Shown here piece by piece: positions 25,085-33,780 of a stretch of 64,000 nucleotides of DNA. The DNA comes from Chitinophaga ginsengisoli (lineage in GTDB: Bacteria > Bacteroidota > Bacteroidia > Chitinophagales > Chitinophagaceae): assembly GCF_003014595.1 (NCBI RefSeq), contig NZ_PYGK01000002.1, forward strand, positions 393,555 through 457,554. Direction: 5' to 3'. A model generated the notes under the pieces. It ran no database searches. It was not told the origin of the DNA and saw only the letters and a list, made by a program, of their open reading frames with translations. Every line of letters begins with the position of its first letter. The first letter of the stretch is position 1. Made by a program: the position numbers and the translations under genes.

Positions 25085-25477
25085 TTATCCTTCGATTGTT
25101 GGAACAGGAGCAAGTGTTAAACTTTTTGCCCTTGCCTTTCTTCTTCCGCGGAAGAAGAGGTAAAGATTAAAGAACAGCATTACTCCGAGGTAAATGCAGA
25201 AGCCGCCGATTTTGGCACTCAGGACTTCCAGCAAACTGCGCTGATTGCCGATGCTGGATGATATTTCCATTACCCAGAAAGCGAACCCCAGGTTGAGCAG
25301 GTAGAAGCCTGTTTCAAATAGCTTATTGGTGGCGGTAGCGATATCGGTTTTGCCATGGAATATATCCAGCATAAATACCTTGCTATTTTTAAACAGTGTG
25401 TGTGCGACATACCATGTGAGCACGATCACTATAGGTAGATAGATCAGGTAAGCAATGAAATTCAAAGACGATTCCAT
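25085..25477 (-). CDS. Small membrane protein, paralogue of its neighbour
   Basis: A 130-aa protein with three to four hydrophobic helices: near 7-26 (IAYLIYLPIVIVLTWYV), around 53-72 (GFYLLNLGFAFWVMEI) and around 84-105. The C-terminus is basic and cytosol-like. It aligns by eye with the product of the gene 11 nt upstream (shared YLIYL-type start, NG/NS-basic-FM/FI-L turn, and G(Y/F)YL(L/V)NLG(F/Y)A core). No catalytic motif is visible. I cannot name the family; a two-component small membrane complex is plausible. Confidence 0.75.
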   Translation of the reverse strand: MESSLNFIAYLIYLPIVIVLTWYVAHTLFKNSKVFMLDIFHGKTDIATATNKLFETGFYLLNLGFAFWVMEISSSIGNQRSLLEVLSAKIGGFCIYLGVMLFFNLYLFFRGRRKARAKSLTLAPVPTIEG

Positions 25478-25488
25478 ACAACAGTGTT

Positions 25489-25842
25489 TTAAGCGTGAAG
25501 AATTGATTTATTTCGTTTACTGATGAGATAAATTACGAGCATGTTGAAATAGTGCATGATGGCTAGTGTAAGCACTATTTTGCCGGTCATGACTGTTATG
25601 GATGATAACAGCTCTGTCCAGGTGATGATCGTATCCCAGGTACTGATCATCAGTGCTGCATAGCCCAGGTTTACCAGGTAGTAACCGACGAGTAATATGC
25701 GGTTGATGGCGTCGGTCAGGGACACGTCGTTCTTTAGCAGACCGAGGATGAATAGTCGTCCGTTACGGTAAAAAATAAAGCCCACGCGCACAGTTATCAG
25801 GTATGTGATAAAGAGATAAATGATGTAAGCGAGTGTGTTCAT
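25489..25842 (-). CDS. Small membrane protein, first of a paralogous pair
   Basis: A 117-aa protein with hydrophobic helices near 4-22 (LAYIIYLFITYLITVRVG), 50-68 (VGYYLVNLGYAALMI) and 80-107. It shares its layout and the YYLVNLGYA core with the downstream protein, so the pair arose by duplication. The spacing of 11 nt indicates co-transcription, closed by the terminator at 24932-24970. Function unknown. Confidence 0.75.
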   Translation of the reverse strand: MNTLAYIIYLFITYLITVRVGFIFYRNGRLFILGLLKNDVSLTDAINRILLVGYYLVNLGYAALMISTWDTIITWTELLSSITVMTGKIVLTLAIMHYFNMLVIYLISKRNKSILHA

Positions 25843-26046
25843 ACCGGGTACATTTTAGGTGACTGGCAGAAGGTTGCTTTTGTGATACAAACCTATGTAT
25901 TAATATTCGAACTTTCAAAATATTCTGAAAGTTTCAGTTTAAACAAAAGCATAAGTAATTGATATTGCAGTAAATAATTTTTTAAAGGATGTTAGCTGTT
26001 GGCGCAGTTCGCTATTTTGAATACCTTGGCTGCAAATACGACCGTT

Positions 26047-26943
26047 ATGTTATCGACCCGACATCTGGTATTTATGGAAGTAGCCCGGGAGAAAAGTTTT
26101 TCCAAAGCCAGCGAGGTATTGTTCATCTCCCAACCTGCGGTGAGCGGCCATATCAAGAGCCTGGAGGAGCAGTATCAGACGAAATTGTTTGAGCGGAAGG
26201 GGTTGCATATAGAGCTGACAGAAGCGGGCCAATTGCTGTATAAGAGGCTGCTAACGGTGAAGATGATACAGGAGGAGACGGAATTTGATATCTCCGTGAT
26301 GAAGGACAAGTTACAGGCCAGCGGGGTGCTCAACCTTGGCGCCAGTACGACGGCTGCGCTGTATATCCTTCCCCGGGTGATGTCTGCCTTTAACCAGGAA
26401 TATCCCCGGGTAGAGATCGCCCTGCTGAACAGGAACAGTGAGATCGTGCTGGATGCACTGATCAACAAAGAAATAAATATCGGCGTGACGGAAGAAAAGG
26501 GCAAACTGAGCAATGTAACTTACCTGCCCTTCCTGAAAGACCAGATCGTCGCTGTTTGCAGCCATAACAATCCGCTGGTAAAGAAAAAAGAATATCCGCT
26601 CCGGGAGATCCTGAATATGCCCCTGGCGATACGCGAGCGCGGCAGTGGTACCCTGGAGGCTATTAAACAGGGGTTGAAGAAAAGTAAGATTAACCTGGAC
26701 GATCTGAAAATCAATGCCCGTCTGGGGGGAACAGAAGCGCTGAAGAACTTTCTGGTAGAATCCGGTTGCGTGGGATTCCTCTCTACCCGGTCCATCGTGA
26801 AAGAGCTGCAGCTTGGTGAGCTTGCCGTCCTCAACTTTGAAGGACTCCGTATTGAGCGTAGTTTTTACTTTATTCAACGGAAAGGGGAAACCAGTGAACT
26901 GAATAAGCGGTTTATCAAATTAGCAAAATCCATCTATAACTAA
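26047..26943 (+). CDS. LysR-family transcriptional regulator
   Basis: A 298-aa regulator. I chose ATG 26047 because the helix-turn-helix then begins in the standard place (MLSTRHLVFMEVAREKSFSKAS, then LFISQPAVSGHIKSLE); a TTG 48 nt upstream would add an atypical extension. The C-terminal effector domain is of the periplasmic-binding type (LNLGASTTAALYILPRVMSAF). It is close to the CysL/CysB branch by feel. LysR regulators usually control a divergent neighbour; the divergent genes here are the two small membrane proteins 205 bp away, which are therefore candidate targets. Confidence 0.88.
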   Translation: MLSTRHLVFMEVAREKSFSKASEVLFISQPAVSGHIKSLEEQYQTKLFERKGLHIELTEAGQLLYKRLLTVKMIQEETEFDISVMKDKLQASGVLNLGASTTAALYILPRVMSAFNQEYPRVEIALLNRNSEIVLDALINKEINIGVTEEKGKLSNVTYLPFLKDQIVAVCSHNNPLVKKKEYPLREILNMPLAIRERGSGTLEAIKQGLKKSKINLDDLKINARLGGTEALKNFLVESGCVGFLSTRSIVKELQLGELAVLNFEGLRIERSFYFIQRKGETSELNKRFIKLAKSIYN

Positions 26944-26964
26944 ATCTTATGGATCATAAGATTT
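26942..26964 (+). terminator. Perfect hairpin overlapping the LysR stop codon
   Basis: AAATCTTATG (26942-26951) and CATAAGATTT (26955-26964) pair perfectly around a 3-nt loop and start within the TAA stop codon. The downstream bases CTATAT are only weakly U-rich, so it is a probable but not classical terminator. Confidence 0.45.
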
Positions 26965-27009
26965 CTATATAGCTTTCATTATAGCCTAAGGCATACATTT
27001 GTTGTTCAA

Positions 27010-27294
27010 ATGATAGCTTGTATGAATATCCTTTTTTACTACGAAGAATTGTATAATACGACCGCTGAAAGATTGAAAGAACTTGCCGGTATCTCTATAC
27101 AACACAAGAATAACCTGCTGAAACAGATGAGGGAACATACCCCCTCCTTCCTGACTACCAGTACTGCAGACATCGATCTGCTGGCGAAAAAAGTAGTTGC
27201 TTCCCTGGGTGCGGTGTTATGTCCGGAGGCTGCTGCTGAATATGCTGGTTTCAGTAAATTAACTGAACAGGATATGGCTGAAGAAGCGGATTAA
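27010..27294 (+). CDS. Small unknown helical protein
   Basis: A 94-aa frame from ATG 27010 (or 90 aa from ATG 27022, MNILFYYEELYN). It is helical and mildly acidic with no membrane segment; QHKNNLLKQMREHTPSFL could be a coiled segment. I do not recognise it. It ends one base before the convergent minus-strand gene, and codon use is ordinary, which supports coding but not strongly. Confidence 0.55.
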   Translation: MIACMNILFYYEELYNTTAERLKELAGISIQHKNNLLKQMREHTPSFLTTSTADIDLLAKKVVASLGAVLCPEAAAEYAGFSKLTEQDMAEEAD

Positions 27295-27295
27295 A

Positions 27296-27766
27296 CTACA
27301 GCTGCTCCAGCTGTCGTTTATAGTCATACTGTAGGTCCTCGTGCTGTAGTGAAATAGACTTCTCAATCTTTTTCACCTGCTGTAGATAAAGTTTGGTCAG
27401 CGCAACGCTCTCCCCTACTTTAATACCTGCTTTTTTTATCTTGGTACAGTAATAGAGTAATAATTCTACCTCGGCCTGTTTAGAGCCGGTGTATTTGATA
27501 TGCTTGTTCGTAGCACGGAGTATCTTCCGGAGATGTTTTTTGACGAAGTATATATTCTGACGGGGAGATTCTGCGAATGCTTCGTCCATCTCTTCTTTTA
27601 CTGCTTCAATGTATGCCTGGAGATCGTGTGACTCGAATAACAGGTAATTCAACAATTCCTTGTTTTCCTTCTTGAACTTCGCCAGACGCAGGCATAATTC
27701 CACCAGCTGAGCTGGTGGGACTTCCTGTAACTCCTTCTTTAATTCATTGATCGTGGCGGCTTTCAT
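27296..27766 (-). CDS. Unknown all-helical protein in an SRPBCC operon
   Basis: A 156-aa lysine/glutamate-rich protein that looks entirely alpha-helical, starting MKAATINELKKELQEVPPAQ. No catalytic motif, signal peptide or membrane segment. Its start lies 2 nt after the stop of the SRPBCC gene at 27769-28149, so the two are co-transcribed and probably translationally coupled. I have seen similar unnamed partners beside SRPBCC genes in Bacteroidota, but the role is unknown. Confidence 0.75.
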   Translation of the reverse strand: MKAATINELKKELQEVPPAQLVELCLRLAKFKKENKELLNYLLFESHDLQAYIEAVKEEMDEAFAESPRQNIYFVKKHLRKILRATNKHIKYTGSKQAEVELLLYYCTKIKKAGIKVGESVALTKLYLQQVKKIEKSISLQHEDLQYDYKRQLEQL

Positions 27767-27768
27767 GG

Positions 27769-28149
27769 CTATTCTGCGTAAAAATCAATCAAAGCGCCGA
27801 AGTAAGCGTTATTCCATCCTTCTACGATGTCGTCGTATGCTTCGTCAGGGATGTTCGTATGTCTTAATTCTACATCGGTACCTTTTTTATTCGGGTGCAG
27901 GATGATAGTGACAATAGACGCATCTTCCTGCTCGCCGAAGTACCATTCCTGGACGATCTTTTTGTCTTCTTCGAATTCCAGGTTCATACCGACGATACTT
28001 TCTTCCCAGAGGGCGAATTCAGTACCCGGTTCCGTGGACATCTCGGCGGGCTCGCCACTCCAGAGCTGGATGGTAGCGGCGTTGGTGAGTGCTTTGTATA
28101 AGTCTTCCGGTGGTGCCGGGATAATGAAGTGCTTTTTGTAATCTTTCAT
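27769..28149 (-). CDS. SRPBCC (AHSA1-like) domain protein
   Basis: A 126-aa single-domain protein: KHFIIPAPPEDLYKALTNA at the N-terminus, QLWSGEPAEMS, and a closing helix EGWNNAYFGALIDFYAE that caps the ligand cavity. It is shorter and more acidic than the SRPBCC protein at 3282-3710 and not a close paralogue. It leads a two-gene minus-strand unit with an unknown helical protein. Ligand unknown. Confidence 0.85.
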   Translation of the reverse strand: MKDYKKHFIIPAPPEDLYKALTNAATIQLWSGEPAEMSTEPGTEFALWEESIVGMNLEFEEDKKIVQEWYFGEQEDASIVTIILHPNKKGTDVELRHTNIPDEAYDDIVEGWNNAYFGALIDFYAE

Positions 28150-28212
28150 GTGAGTGTTTAGGGGGCAAAGCTAGGGAAATATTTGGTTTGTTGAGATGCA
28201 ACCTGGCCATTG

Positions 28213-28626
28213 CTAATCAGGACACGATGCTGGATCGGCTTTCACTACTTTGCCATATTCATCGGTCCAGACACTAATCCGATAACCTCCTGCGTCGCCT
28301 TGTGCTCTTTCAATTGTATATTTAGACAGAGGTGCCAGTTTAAACTTCTTATTGTCTATCGTCTCCCGATACCCCTTAGAGATATAATAATTATTATCTA
28401 TAGAGGAAAGGTTAATAACTGTAGGAGCATCTTTGTCTTTATCGCTCCACTTTATCGAATATTCTGTTTCAGAAGAATCTAGTTCTATGGATAGATTTCG
28501 TATTCCGTTGGAATTACAGGATTTGATGGCTTGTTCTTTGACATCAAAGTAGATTGCATTACTTGGAAAAAACAAACTACATCCAGGGATGGCTATAAAC
28601 ACGGAAAATGCTATTAAATATTTCAT
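28213..28626 (-). CDS. Unknown lipoprotein
   Basis: A 137-aa protein with a lipoprotein signal: a short hydrophobic stretch ending IPGC, which makes Cys16 the lipidated residue. The mature part is small and beta-rich (YSIKWSDKDKDAP, GYRISVWTDEYG). No family recognised. It is likely anchored in the outer or inner membrane facing the periplasm. Neighbours are also small unknown minus-strand genes, each with its own gap. Confidence 0.7.
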   Translation of the reverse strand: MKYLIAFSVFIAIPGCSLFFPSNAIYFDVKEQAIKSCNSNGIRNLSIELDSSETEYSIKWSDKDKDAPTVINLSSIDNNYYISKGYRETIDNKKFKLAPLSKYTIERAQGDAGGYRISVWTDEYGKVVKADPASCPD

Positions 28627-28716
28627 TCTAACTAATGACTATTTTTCGTTCTGCTTCTTCACAGTTTCCTTTTGAATTCATTTGAAAGAGGGATTACTTT
28701 CTGATCAGTGCAAGCA

Positions 28717-29064
28717 CTAGTACTTCTGCATATCTTCTTTAACTAAGTCAAGAGCCACAGCCAATTGGATCTGATGCCGTTTGCTACGACCATGTAAATA
28801 CAGAGGAACAGTTGTTGTTTCCACTATAGACCTATCACTATATTTATCCAGTTCAATCGTCGCAATAATACTATCGTTAATTAGTATCGTATATACATTC
28901 TCTCCTTGCTCTGGTATCCAGTTGAGGGTATATGCTGTTCTCATCTCTGGATAAACGCTTTTTAATACTTTATTCAATCTGTTTTCGGAATTTAATAGCC
29001 AACGATTCGATTGTATAAGTTGAATCCTAATATCTTGTTCCGTTTTACTACCAATGAGTTTCAT
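28717..29064 (-). CDS. Small unknown protein
   Basis: A 115-aa soluble protein starting MKLIGSKTEQDIRIQLIQSN. It has an alpha-beta pattern with AYTLNWIPEQGENVYTILIN and a C-terminal helix HQIQLAVALDLVKEDMQ. No signal peptide and no motif known to me. The frame is intact and codon use agrees with neighbours, but homologues were not checked. Confidence 0.6.
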   Translation of the reverse strand: MKLIGSKTEQDIRIQLIQSNRWLLNSENRLNKVLKSVYPEMRTAYTLNWIPEQGENVYTILINDSIIATIELDKYSDRSIVETTTVPLYLHGRSKRHQIQLAVALDLVKEDMQKY

Positions 29065-29205
29065 ACTTTATCTATTCCTATTTAGAATATTATTCTTATT
29101 GATATGGTCCACTCAATGGATGTCTCTGCTTGACTGGGCTCACATTCAAAAACTTTAATAACCAGTCACAATATATTAGTTTTTAACCTCTTCTTTAGCT
29201 AATGG

Positions 29206-29245
29206 AAAAATAATCCAGGTCACTCCCTGTCTGGATTATTGCATT
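29206..29245 (-). terminator. Bidirectional-looking terminator hairpin
   Basis: AATAATCCAG (29209-29218) pairs perfectly with CTGGATTATT (29231-29240). The minus strand continues with TTTCC and the plus strand with GCATTTTT. It lies 13-50 nt beyond the stop of the minus-strand gene at 29259, which it most likely serves. Confidence 0.65.
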
Positions 29246-29258
29246 TTTAATACTGCTT

Positions 29259-29717
29259 TCAAGTAACCCTATATTTAGAACAATACTTTTCAGGGCTAGT
29301 TAATTGCCAGGCTCCTTTTTTGATTGTTACGTCAACGGCTTTATCAACTCCATAGCCAGAGACGACACCGACGAGTCCCAGCACCATCTGGTAAGTGCCA
29401 CGCCTACGTTGTTGATTCATCAGGTCAAGCTGCTCATTGGCCAACGGCGCTTTAGTATAATACCTCCGCAGTATGTTACCATGACGGTCAATCCTCACCG
29501 GGCGTGCATCATTAATTATGACGCCAGGTATATATGCGACAGTTGTGCCATAACGTGCACTGTGATATTCCACCGCCCGGTAAGTGAGTTCCAGCCGGGT
29601 TGTATTTATTGGCTTCTTAAATAACGGAACTTTCTTTTTTGTTGAATCTGTTTGGGAAAAGACCAAAATTGGTATACCCATGCATAACAGCATGAGCAGC
29701 AGCTTACGAACATTCAA
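29259..29717 (-). CDS. Unknown exported protein
   Basis: A 152-aa protein with a clear signal peptide (KLLLMLLCMGIPILVFSQ, cleavage after SQ). The mature part is basic and has a hydrophobic glycine-rich stretch (YQMVLGLVGVVSGYG) that could be a membrane or porin-like hairpin segment. It is unlike any family I know. Probably periplasmic or outer-membrane associated. The divergent Oar-like receptor gene lies 308 bp away. Confidence 0.7.
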   Translation of the reverse strand: MNVRKLLLMLLCMGIPILVFSQTDSTKKKVPLFKKPINTTRLELTYRAVEYHSARYGTTVAYIPGVIINDARPVRIDRHGNILRRYYTKAPLANEQLDLMNQQRRRGTYQMVLGLVGVVSGYGVDKAVDVTIKKGAWQLTSPEKYCSKYRVT

Positions 29718-30025
29718 GGGTGATAGTTTAGTATAGGTTTAAATATTGAAGGTGCAAAAATATACTATTTAACTACGTATTCAAATTATTATTCACATAT
29801 ATTATATAACTCTCCAGGGCCATAACGGAACACGGTATCAACTTATCATCCTTCAACCGGCCATTTGCCGCGGTGTCGGCAATACCCGGTTCTTTGTTGC
29901 TTTCGCCTGCACTCCTACTCATTTAAACAGTATTTCCTTTACTCAAATTTAATACTCCGCTAAAACTCTCTTAATATTCGCTCACCACCTTTGCACCTTT
30001 ACATTTCTCACGCAAATCCATTCAA
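29718..30025. other. Divergent promoter region before the Oar-like receptor
   Basis: 308 nt between divergent genes, AT-rich on the left and pyrimidine-rich on the right. ACCTTTG near 29988 is a partial -7 match for the receptor gene. I see no dyad, RNA gene or small frame worth calling. Confidence 0.35.
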
Positions 30026-33000
30026 ATGTCAAATTATCCAAAGTGGATATTCGTCACCTTTATGCTGTGCTTAACATCTATCTTCTCGTTTGCACAGGCC
30101 AACCTCGCCGGTATTTCCGGTAAAGTACAGGGAGCTGATGGTACTCCCTTACCAGGCGCAATGATCCTGGTGAAGAATGAATCAACCGGTTTTCAGACCA
30201 GGGCTGTTTCTAATGACAAGGGAGAATTCCTATTGAAAGAACTTCCCTTAGGTACACCTTACTCCGTTACTGTTGAAGCCATGGGAATGGTATCGCAAAA
30301 GCAGACAGGGTATTCCTTAAACCAGGGCGACCTGTTGGCGGTAACTTTTAAAATGGTGGAAAAAACAACAGAGCTACAGGCTGTTGTTGTTACAGCAGGT
30401 TCTAACAAAAACAAGGTGGAAAATATCGGCGCCGCTACCGCTGTAACGGCAAAGGATATCGCGAAACTACCAGTGAACGGACGTAACTTTACTTCATTGA
30501 TGGACCTCTCTCCATTAAGCAGTGGCTCCAACCTCTCCGGACAGCTGGCTTCTGCTACTAACTTTACTATTGATGGTATGGCGGCAAGAGGTACTATTTC
30601 CGGCGGACAACCAACCGGCGCCTATTCCATTTCAATGGAAGCTGTAAGGGAATTCCAGGTAGTAACCAACCAATATGATGTTACCTATGGTAATGCAGGT
30701 GGTGGTACCGTTAGTACCGTAACCAAATCTGGTACCAATACACTGTCTGGTAGCGCCTTTACGTTCCTGAGAACCGACTGGCTATCCAGCAAGTACGGTC
30801 TCAACGGACAGAAACGTAACCAGCCATTTTCTACTTATCAATACGGTTTCTCTATCGGCGGACCAATCATCAAAGACAAAGCACATTTCTTCTTTGCCTG
30901 GGATCACCAGGAAGATTCCCGTCCGTTGAGCATCGCCTATATTCAGTCGCCCGATGACGAAAAGAGATACAATGTCACGCAGGCAACACTCGATCAATTC
31001 CTGACTATCGCGCGCAACAAATACGGCGTAGCAAACACGCCGCAGTTCGGTCAGTTCGACAAAAAGAAAAATACACATGCCCTCTTTGGAAGAATAGACT
31101 GGCAGCTGAACGCCAAAAACCTGCTGACCATCAGAGATAACTTTATCTATGATATGGATAACCAGTCAGACGGCGATAATACTTCGATCAATCTTTATGA
31201 AGTATACAGCACCCGTAAAAGCCTTAACAACAGCCTCATGGCGTCTTTGCGTACTTCTATCAGCTCCAGTTTAACAAACGAATTAAAACTGCAGCACTAC
31301 TGGGAGTATAATAAAATGTTTGCCAACTCACAGCTGCCGGCTGATAACATTCCAAGAGCGATCGTACAGAGCGTGTTATCTTCTACCACTGAAGGTTCTA
31401 CACTCAGCACTGCCATCCAATTGGGAGGACAACGTTATGGCGGCGATTACTTCAACAATAACCTGGTACAACTGATCGATAACGTTTACTGGAATGTTGG
31501 AAAATCACACGTTACCATCGGTGGTGGACTAACATTCACCAACCAGAACTCTATCTATGGTAGTGAGACGAACGGGCGTTTTTATTTCACTGGTTTGACT
31601 AACTTCGACAACCTGACTCCTTACCGCTATGCACGCGATGTATATTTAACTGATGACCACAACATCAAATTCAATATACTCGCGCCTAATGTATACGCAC
31701 AGGTGCAAACACCCGTAGCACCGGGACTCGATGTTACCGCAGGTGTACGTGTAGACTACACCGCTTACCTCGACAGAGCGAATTACAATGCAACAGTAGA
31801 CAGAACACTTGGACTGAACACCTCCAACAAACTCAGAACATTGCAGGTACAGCCACGCGTACAGGCAACATGGGACATCGGACAGAACAAGCGTGACATC
31901 ATCCGCATTGGCGCCGGTATCCTGGGATCTGCACTCAACCCGTATTCTATGATCAACAATATGCTGTTCGACGGCTCTCATATTGTTGGCGTAGATCTGA
32001 CCGGCAGCCTGGTACCTACACCTGATTTCGTTTCTTACAGGAAAAATCCTGCTACAGCTCCTGGTATGGACCTGATAAACAATCCGAATATTCCAAAGCT
32101 GGCTACTATTAACATGAATGGAAAGGACGCCAAAGTACCTACCGTTTACAAAGCCAATGCATCTTATTCCCACTTCTTTACAGAGAACTTCCGGGTGAGC
32201 GTTAACGGCTATCTGACACTGGGACGCCACAACTATACTTATGTTGACCGTAACATGGTGGATCAGCCTTATTTCCGCATTGCGCAGGAAGATAATCGCG
32301 GTGTATACGTTCCTGCAAATACTATCACCACTTCCAATGGTGCTGCCGACTGGACCAAGAGCCGTAAGACCACCGAAGTTGGACGTGTGCTCGAATTACA
32401 AAGCACAGGAAAAGTGAACCAGATGGCCTTCGTATTGGATGGTGCATACCGTTATTTCAGAGATGGCGAAATTGCTTTCTCTTATACATGGAACAACAGT
32501 AAAGATAATACCTCCTATAACGGTAACGTAGCCAATACAGCAACACTGGTACAGTACATCAAAGATGATCCACGTGACCTGAGTAAGATGTCATACTCTG
32601 ACAACCAGTTCAGGAACAAAGTAGTGGTTTATGGTACTGCACCTACGTTCTGGGGTATCAGTGTAGGTGTTCGTTTCTCCGGTATCGGCGGCACCCGTTA
32701 TTCACTGACCGTGAATGGTAACGTGAATGGCGACTTCGTTGCAAGCAATGACCTGGCCTACATATATGATCCTAAGTCCGCCAGCACGCCTCAATACCTG
32801 AAAGATGGTATCAATGCTCTATTAAATAACCCGAAAGTAGAAAAAAGCACCAAGGAGTATGTCACCAAAAGCTTTGGAAAAATAGCGGAAAGAAATGGTG
32901 GTGAAAATCCATTCTATGGTGTGTTTGATATTAGGGTGAGCAAGAAAGTGAAGACGTTTAAGAAACAGTTCGTGGAAATATCTGCAGATATGTTCAACGT

Positions 33001-33184
33001 TGCGAACTCATTGAATAAGTCATGGGGTGTGAATCACAATGTGGGTACTACTAGTTTGTACACCATCAAGGGTTTCGATCCGACTACGACTACCTATAAC
33101 TACCAGGTTAATACCAATGCAGGGGTTTCCAGCTTAAGCGGTAATCCTTTCCAGGTACAGATCGGGGTGAGATACGGATTCTAA
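30026..33184 (+). CDS. Oar-like TonB-dependent outer-membrane receptor
   Basis: A 1052-aa outer-membrane protein. A signal peptide (to about 25, FSFAQ) is followed by a carboxypeptidase regulatory-like domain (about 28-112, GISGKVQGADGTPLPGA). The plug has LPVNGRNFTSLMDLSP and TNFTIDGMAARG, and the rest is a long beta-barrel ending in the aromatic residue of GVRYGF. The domain set and length match the Oar (adhesin/receptor) branch rather than SusC: there is no SusD partner next to it. It probably takes up a substrate using TonB energy or acts in adhesion. A strong terminator follows within 25 nt. Confidence 0.88.
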   Translation: MSNYPKWIFVTFMLCLTSIFSFAQANLAGISGKVQGADGTPLPGAMILVKNESTGFQTRAVSNDKGEFLLKELPLGTPYSVTVEAMGMVSQKQTGYSLNQGDLLAVTFKMVEKTTELQAVVVTAGSNKNKVENIGAATAVTAKDIAKLPVNGRNFTSLMDLSPLSSGSNLSGQLASATNFTIDGMAARGTISGGQPTGAYSISMEAVREFQVVTNQYDVTYGNAGGGTVSTVTKSGTNTLSGSAFTFLRTDWLSSKYGLNGQKRNQPFSTYQYGFSIGGPIIKDKAHFFFAWDHQEDSRPLSIAYIQSPDDEKRYNVTQATLDQFLTIARNKYGVANTPQFGQFDKKKNTHALFGRIDWQLNAKNLLTIRDNFIYDMDNQSDGDNTSINLYEVYSTRKSLNNSLMASLRTSISSSLTNELKLQHYWEYNKMFANSQLPADNIPRAIVQSVLSSTTEGSTLSTAIQLGGQRYGGDYFNNNLVQLIDNVYWNVGKSHVTIGGGLTFTNQNSIYGSETNGRFYFTGLTNFDNLTPYRYARDVYLTDDHNIKFNILAPNVYAQVQTPVAPGLDVTAGVRVDYTAYLDRANYNATVDRTLGLNTSNKLRTLQVQPRVQATWDIGQNKRDIIRIGAGILGSALNPYSMINNMLFDGSHIVGVDLTGSLVPTPDFVSYRKNPATAPGMDLINNPNIPKLATINMNGKDAKVPTVYKANASYSHFFTENFRVSVNGYLTLGRHNYTYVDRNMVDQPYFRIAQEDNRGVYVPANTITTSNGAADWTKSRKTTEVGRVLELQSTGKVNQMAFVLDGAYRYFRDGEIAFSYTWNNSKDNTSYNGNVANTATLVQYIKDDPRDLSKMSYSDNQFRNKVVVYGTAPTFWGISVGVRFSGIGGTRYSLTVNGNVNGDFVASNDLAYIYDPKSASTPQYLKDGINALLNNPKVEKSTKEYVTKSFGKIAERNGGENPFYGVFDIRVSKKVKTFKKQFVEISADMFNVANSLNKSWGVNHNVGTTSLYTIKGFDPTTTTYNYQVNTNAGVSSLSGNPFQVQIGVRYGF

Positions 33185-33208
33185 TTTCTTAGGATATCTT
33201 CCTATAAT

Positions 33209-33243
33209 AAAAAAACGGCCTTGCATAAGCAGGCCGTTTTTTT
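33209..33243 (+). terminator. Intrinsic terminator of the Oar-like gene
   Basis: AAAAAAACGGCCT (33209-33221) pairs with AGGCCGTTTTTTT (33231-33243) around a 9-nt loop. The A-run and U-run make it work on both strands. Confidence 0.92.
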
Positions 33244-33262
33244 GTGTCTTTTTGCCGTCTTG

Positions 33263-33348
33263 ATACCGCATTAATACCGCTAATCCTCCCTTCATCTTAC
33301 GTTCATGAACGTAGGATTAAGGGAGGATTAGCGGTATTAAAGCGGTAT
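33263..33348. repeat. 86-bp near-perfect palindrome A
   Basis: Symmetric about 33305/33306 (centre GTTCATGAAC). Of 43 pairs, 40 are Watson-Crick; exceptions are 33297/33314 (T-G), 33293/33318 and 33270/33341. The inner part ATCCTCCCTTCATCTTACGTT is shared with palindrome B (as ATCCTCCCTT-ATCTT-CGTTC with two differing bases). The outer part contains repeated AATACCGC/GCGGTATT units, with a third GCGG copy just outside at 33352-33355. Confidence 0.9.
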
Positions 33349-33401
33349 TAAAGCGGAGAAATAACACACCAAAACCAGGGCGTTGTTCCGATAGAGATAT
33401 A

Positions 33402-33497
33402 GTAGAGATTCGCTTGAGATAGCCTCATCCTCCCTTAATCTTCCGTTCCGGAACGGAAGATTAAGGGAGGATGAGGCTACCTCGAGCGAATCTCTAC
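33402..33497. repeat. 96-bp near-perfect palindrome B
   Basis: Symmetric about 33449/33450 (centre GTTCCGGAAC). Of 48 pairs, 46 are Watson-Crick; exceptions are 33419/33480 and 33415/33484 (T-G). The inner 46 bp matches that of palindrome A, while the outer arms (GTAGAGATTCGC and complement) are unrelated to those of A. No unpaired loop separates the arms. Confidence 0.9.
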
Positions 33498-33780
33498 CGA
33501 AGGTCAAGCTTGTATTACCCAAAGAAAAGATAGATTCTTCTTATTTCGCACACTCAATACAAATCACACTCAAATATATGAAAACCAATATCTTACTAAG
33601 AAATAAGAGAAGATAAAATCCGTATTTCCCGCATGCATTTTCTACTTAGCTTTGTAATGTAATCATAATCATTCCTGCCAATCTTCCTGAGCTAGTTTAG
33701 CATTATTTCGAATAATCCGCGTTACTAAACGCGTCCAGATAACTATGTACGTTCTTTGACATCTTGAATTTATACACAAT
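33498..33780. other. Intergenic region between palindrome B and GH20 terminator
   Basis: 283 nt, AT-rich. A small hairpin CGCGTT-ACTA-AACGCG lies at 33718-33733. I see no gene. A GTTCTTTGACATCTTG string near 33751 resembles sequence found in Bacteroidota rRNA spacers but no rRNA is present. Confidence 0.35.

Noticed and set aside
30026..33184. SusC of a polysaccharide utilisation locus
   Set aside because: The domain layout and plug motif (LPVNGRNF) fit the Oar branch, and no SusD-like lipoprotein follows; the next gene is convergent after a 652-nt gap.
33747..33770. GTTCTTTGACAT-like string suggesting an rRNA spacer
   Set aside because: No 16S, 23S, 5S or tRNA sequence is seen around it; such strings occur by chance in AT-rich Bacteroidota DNA.
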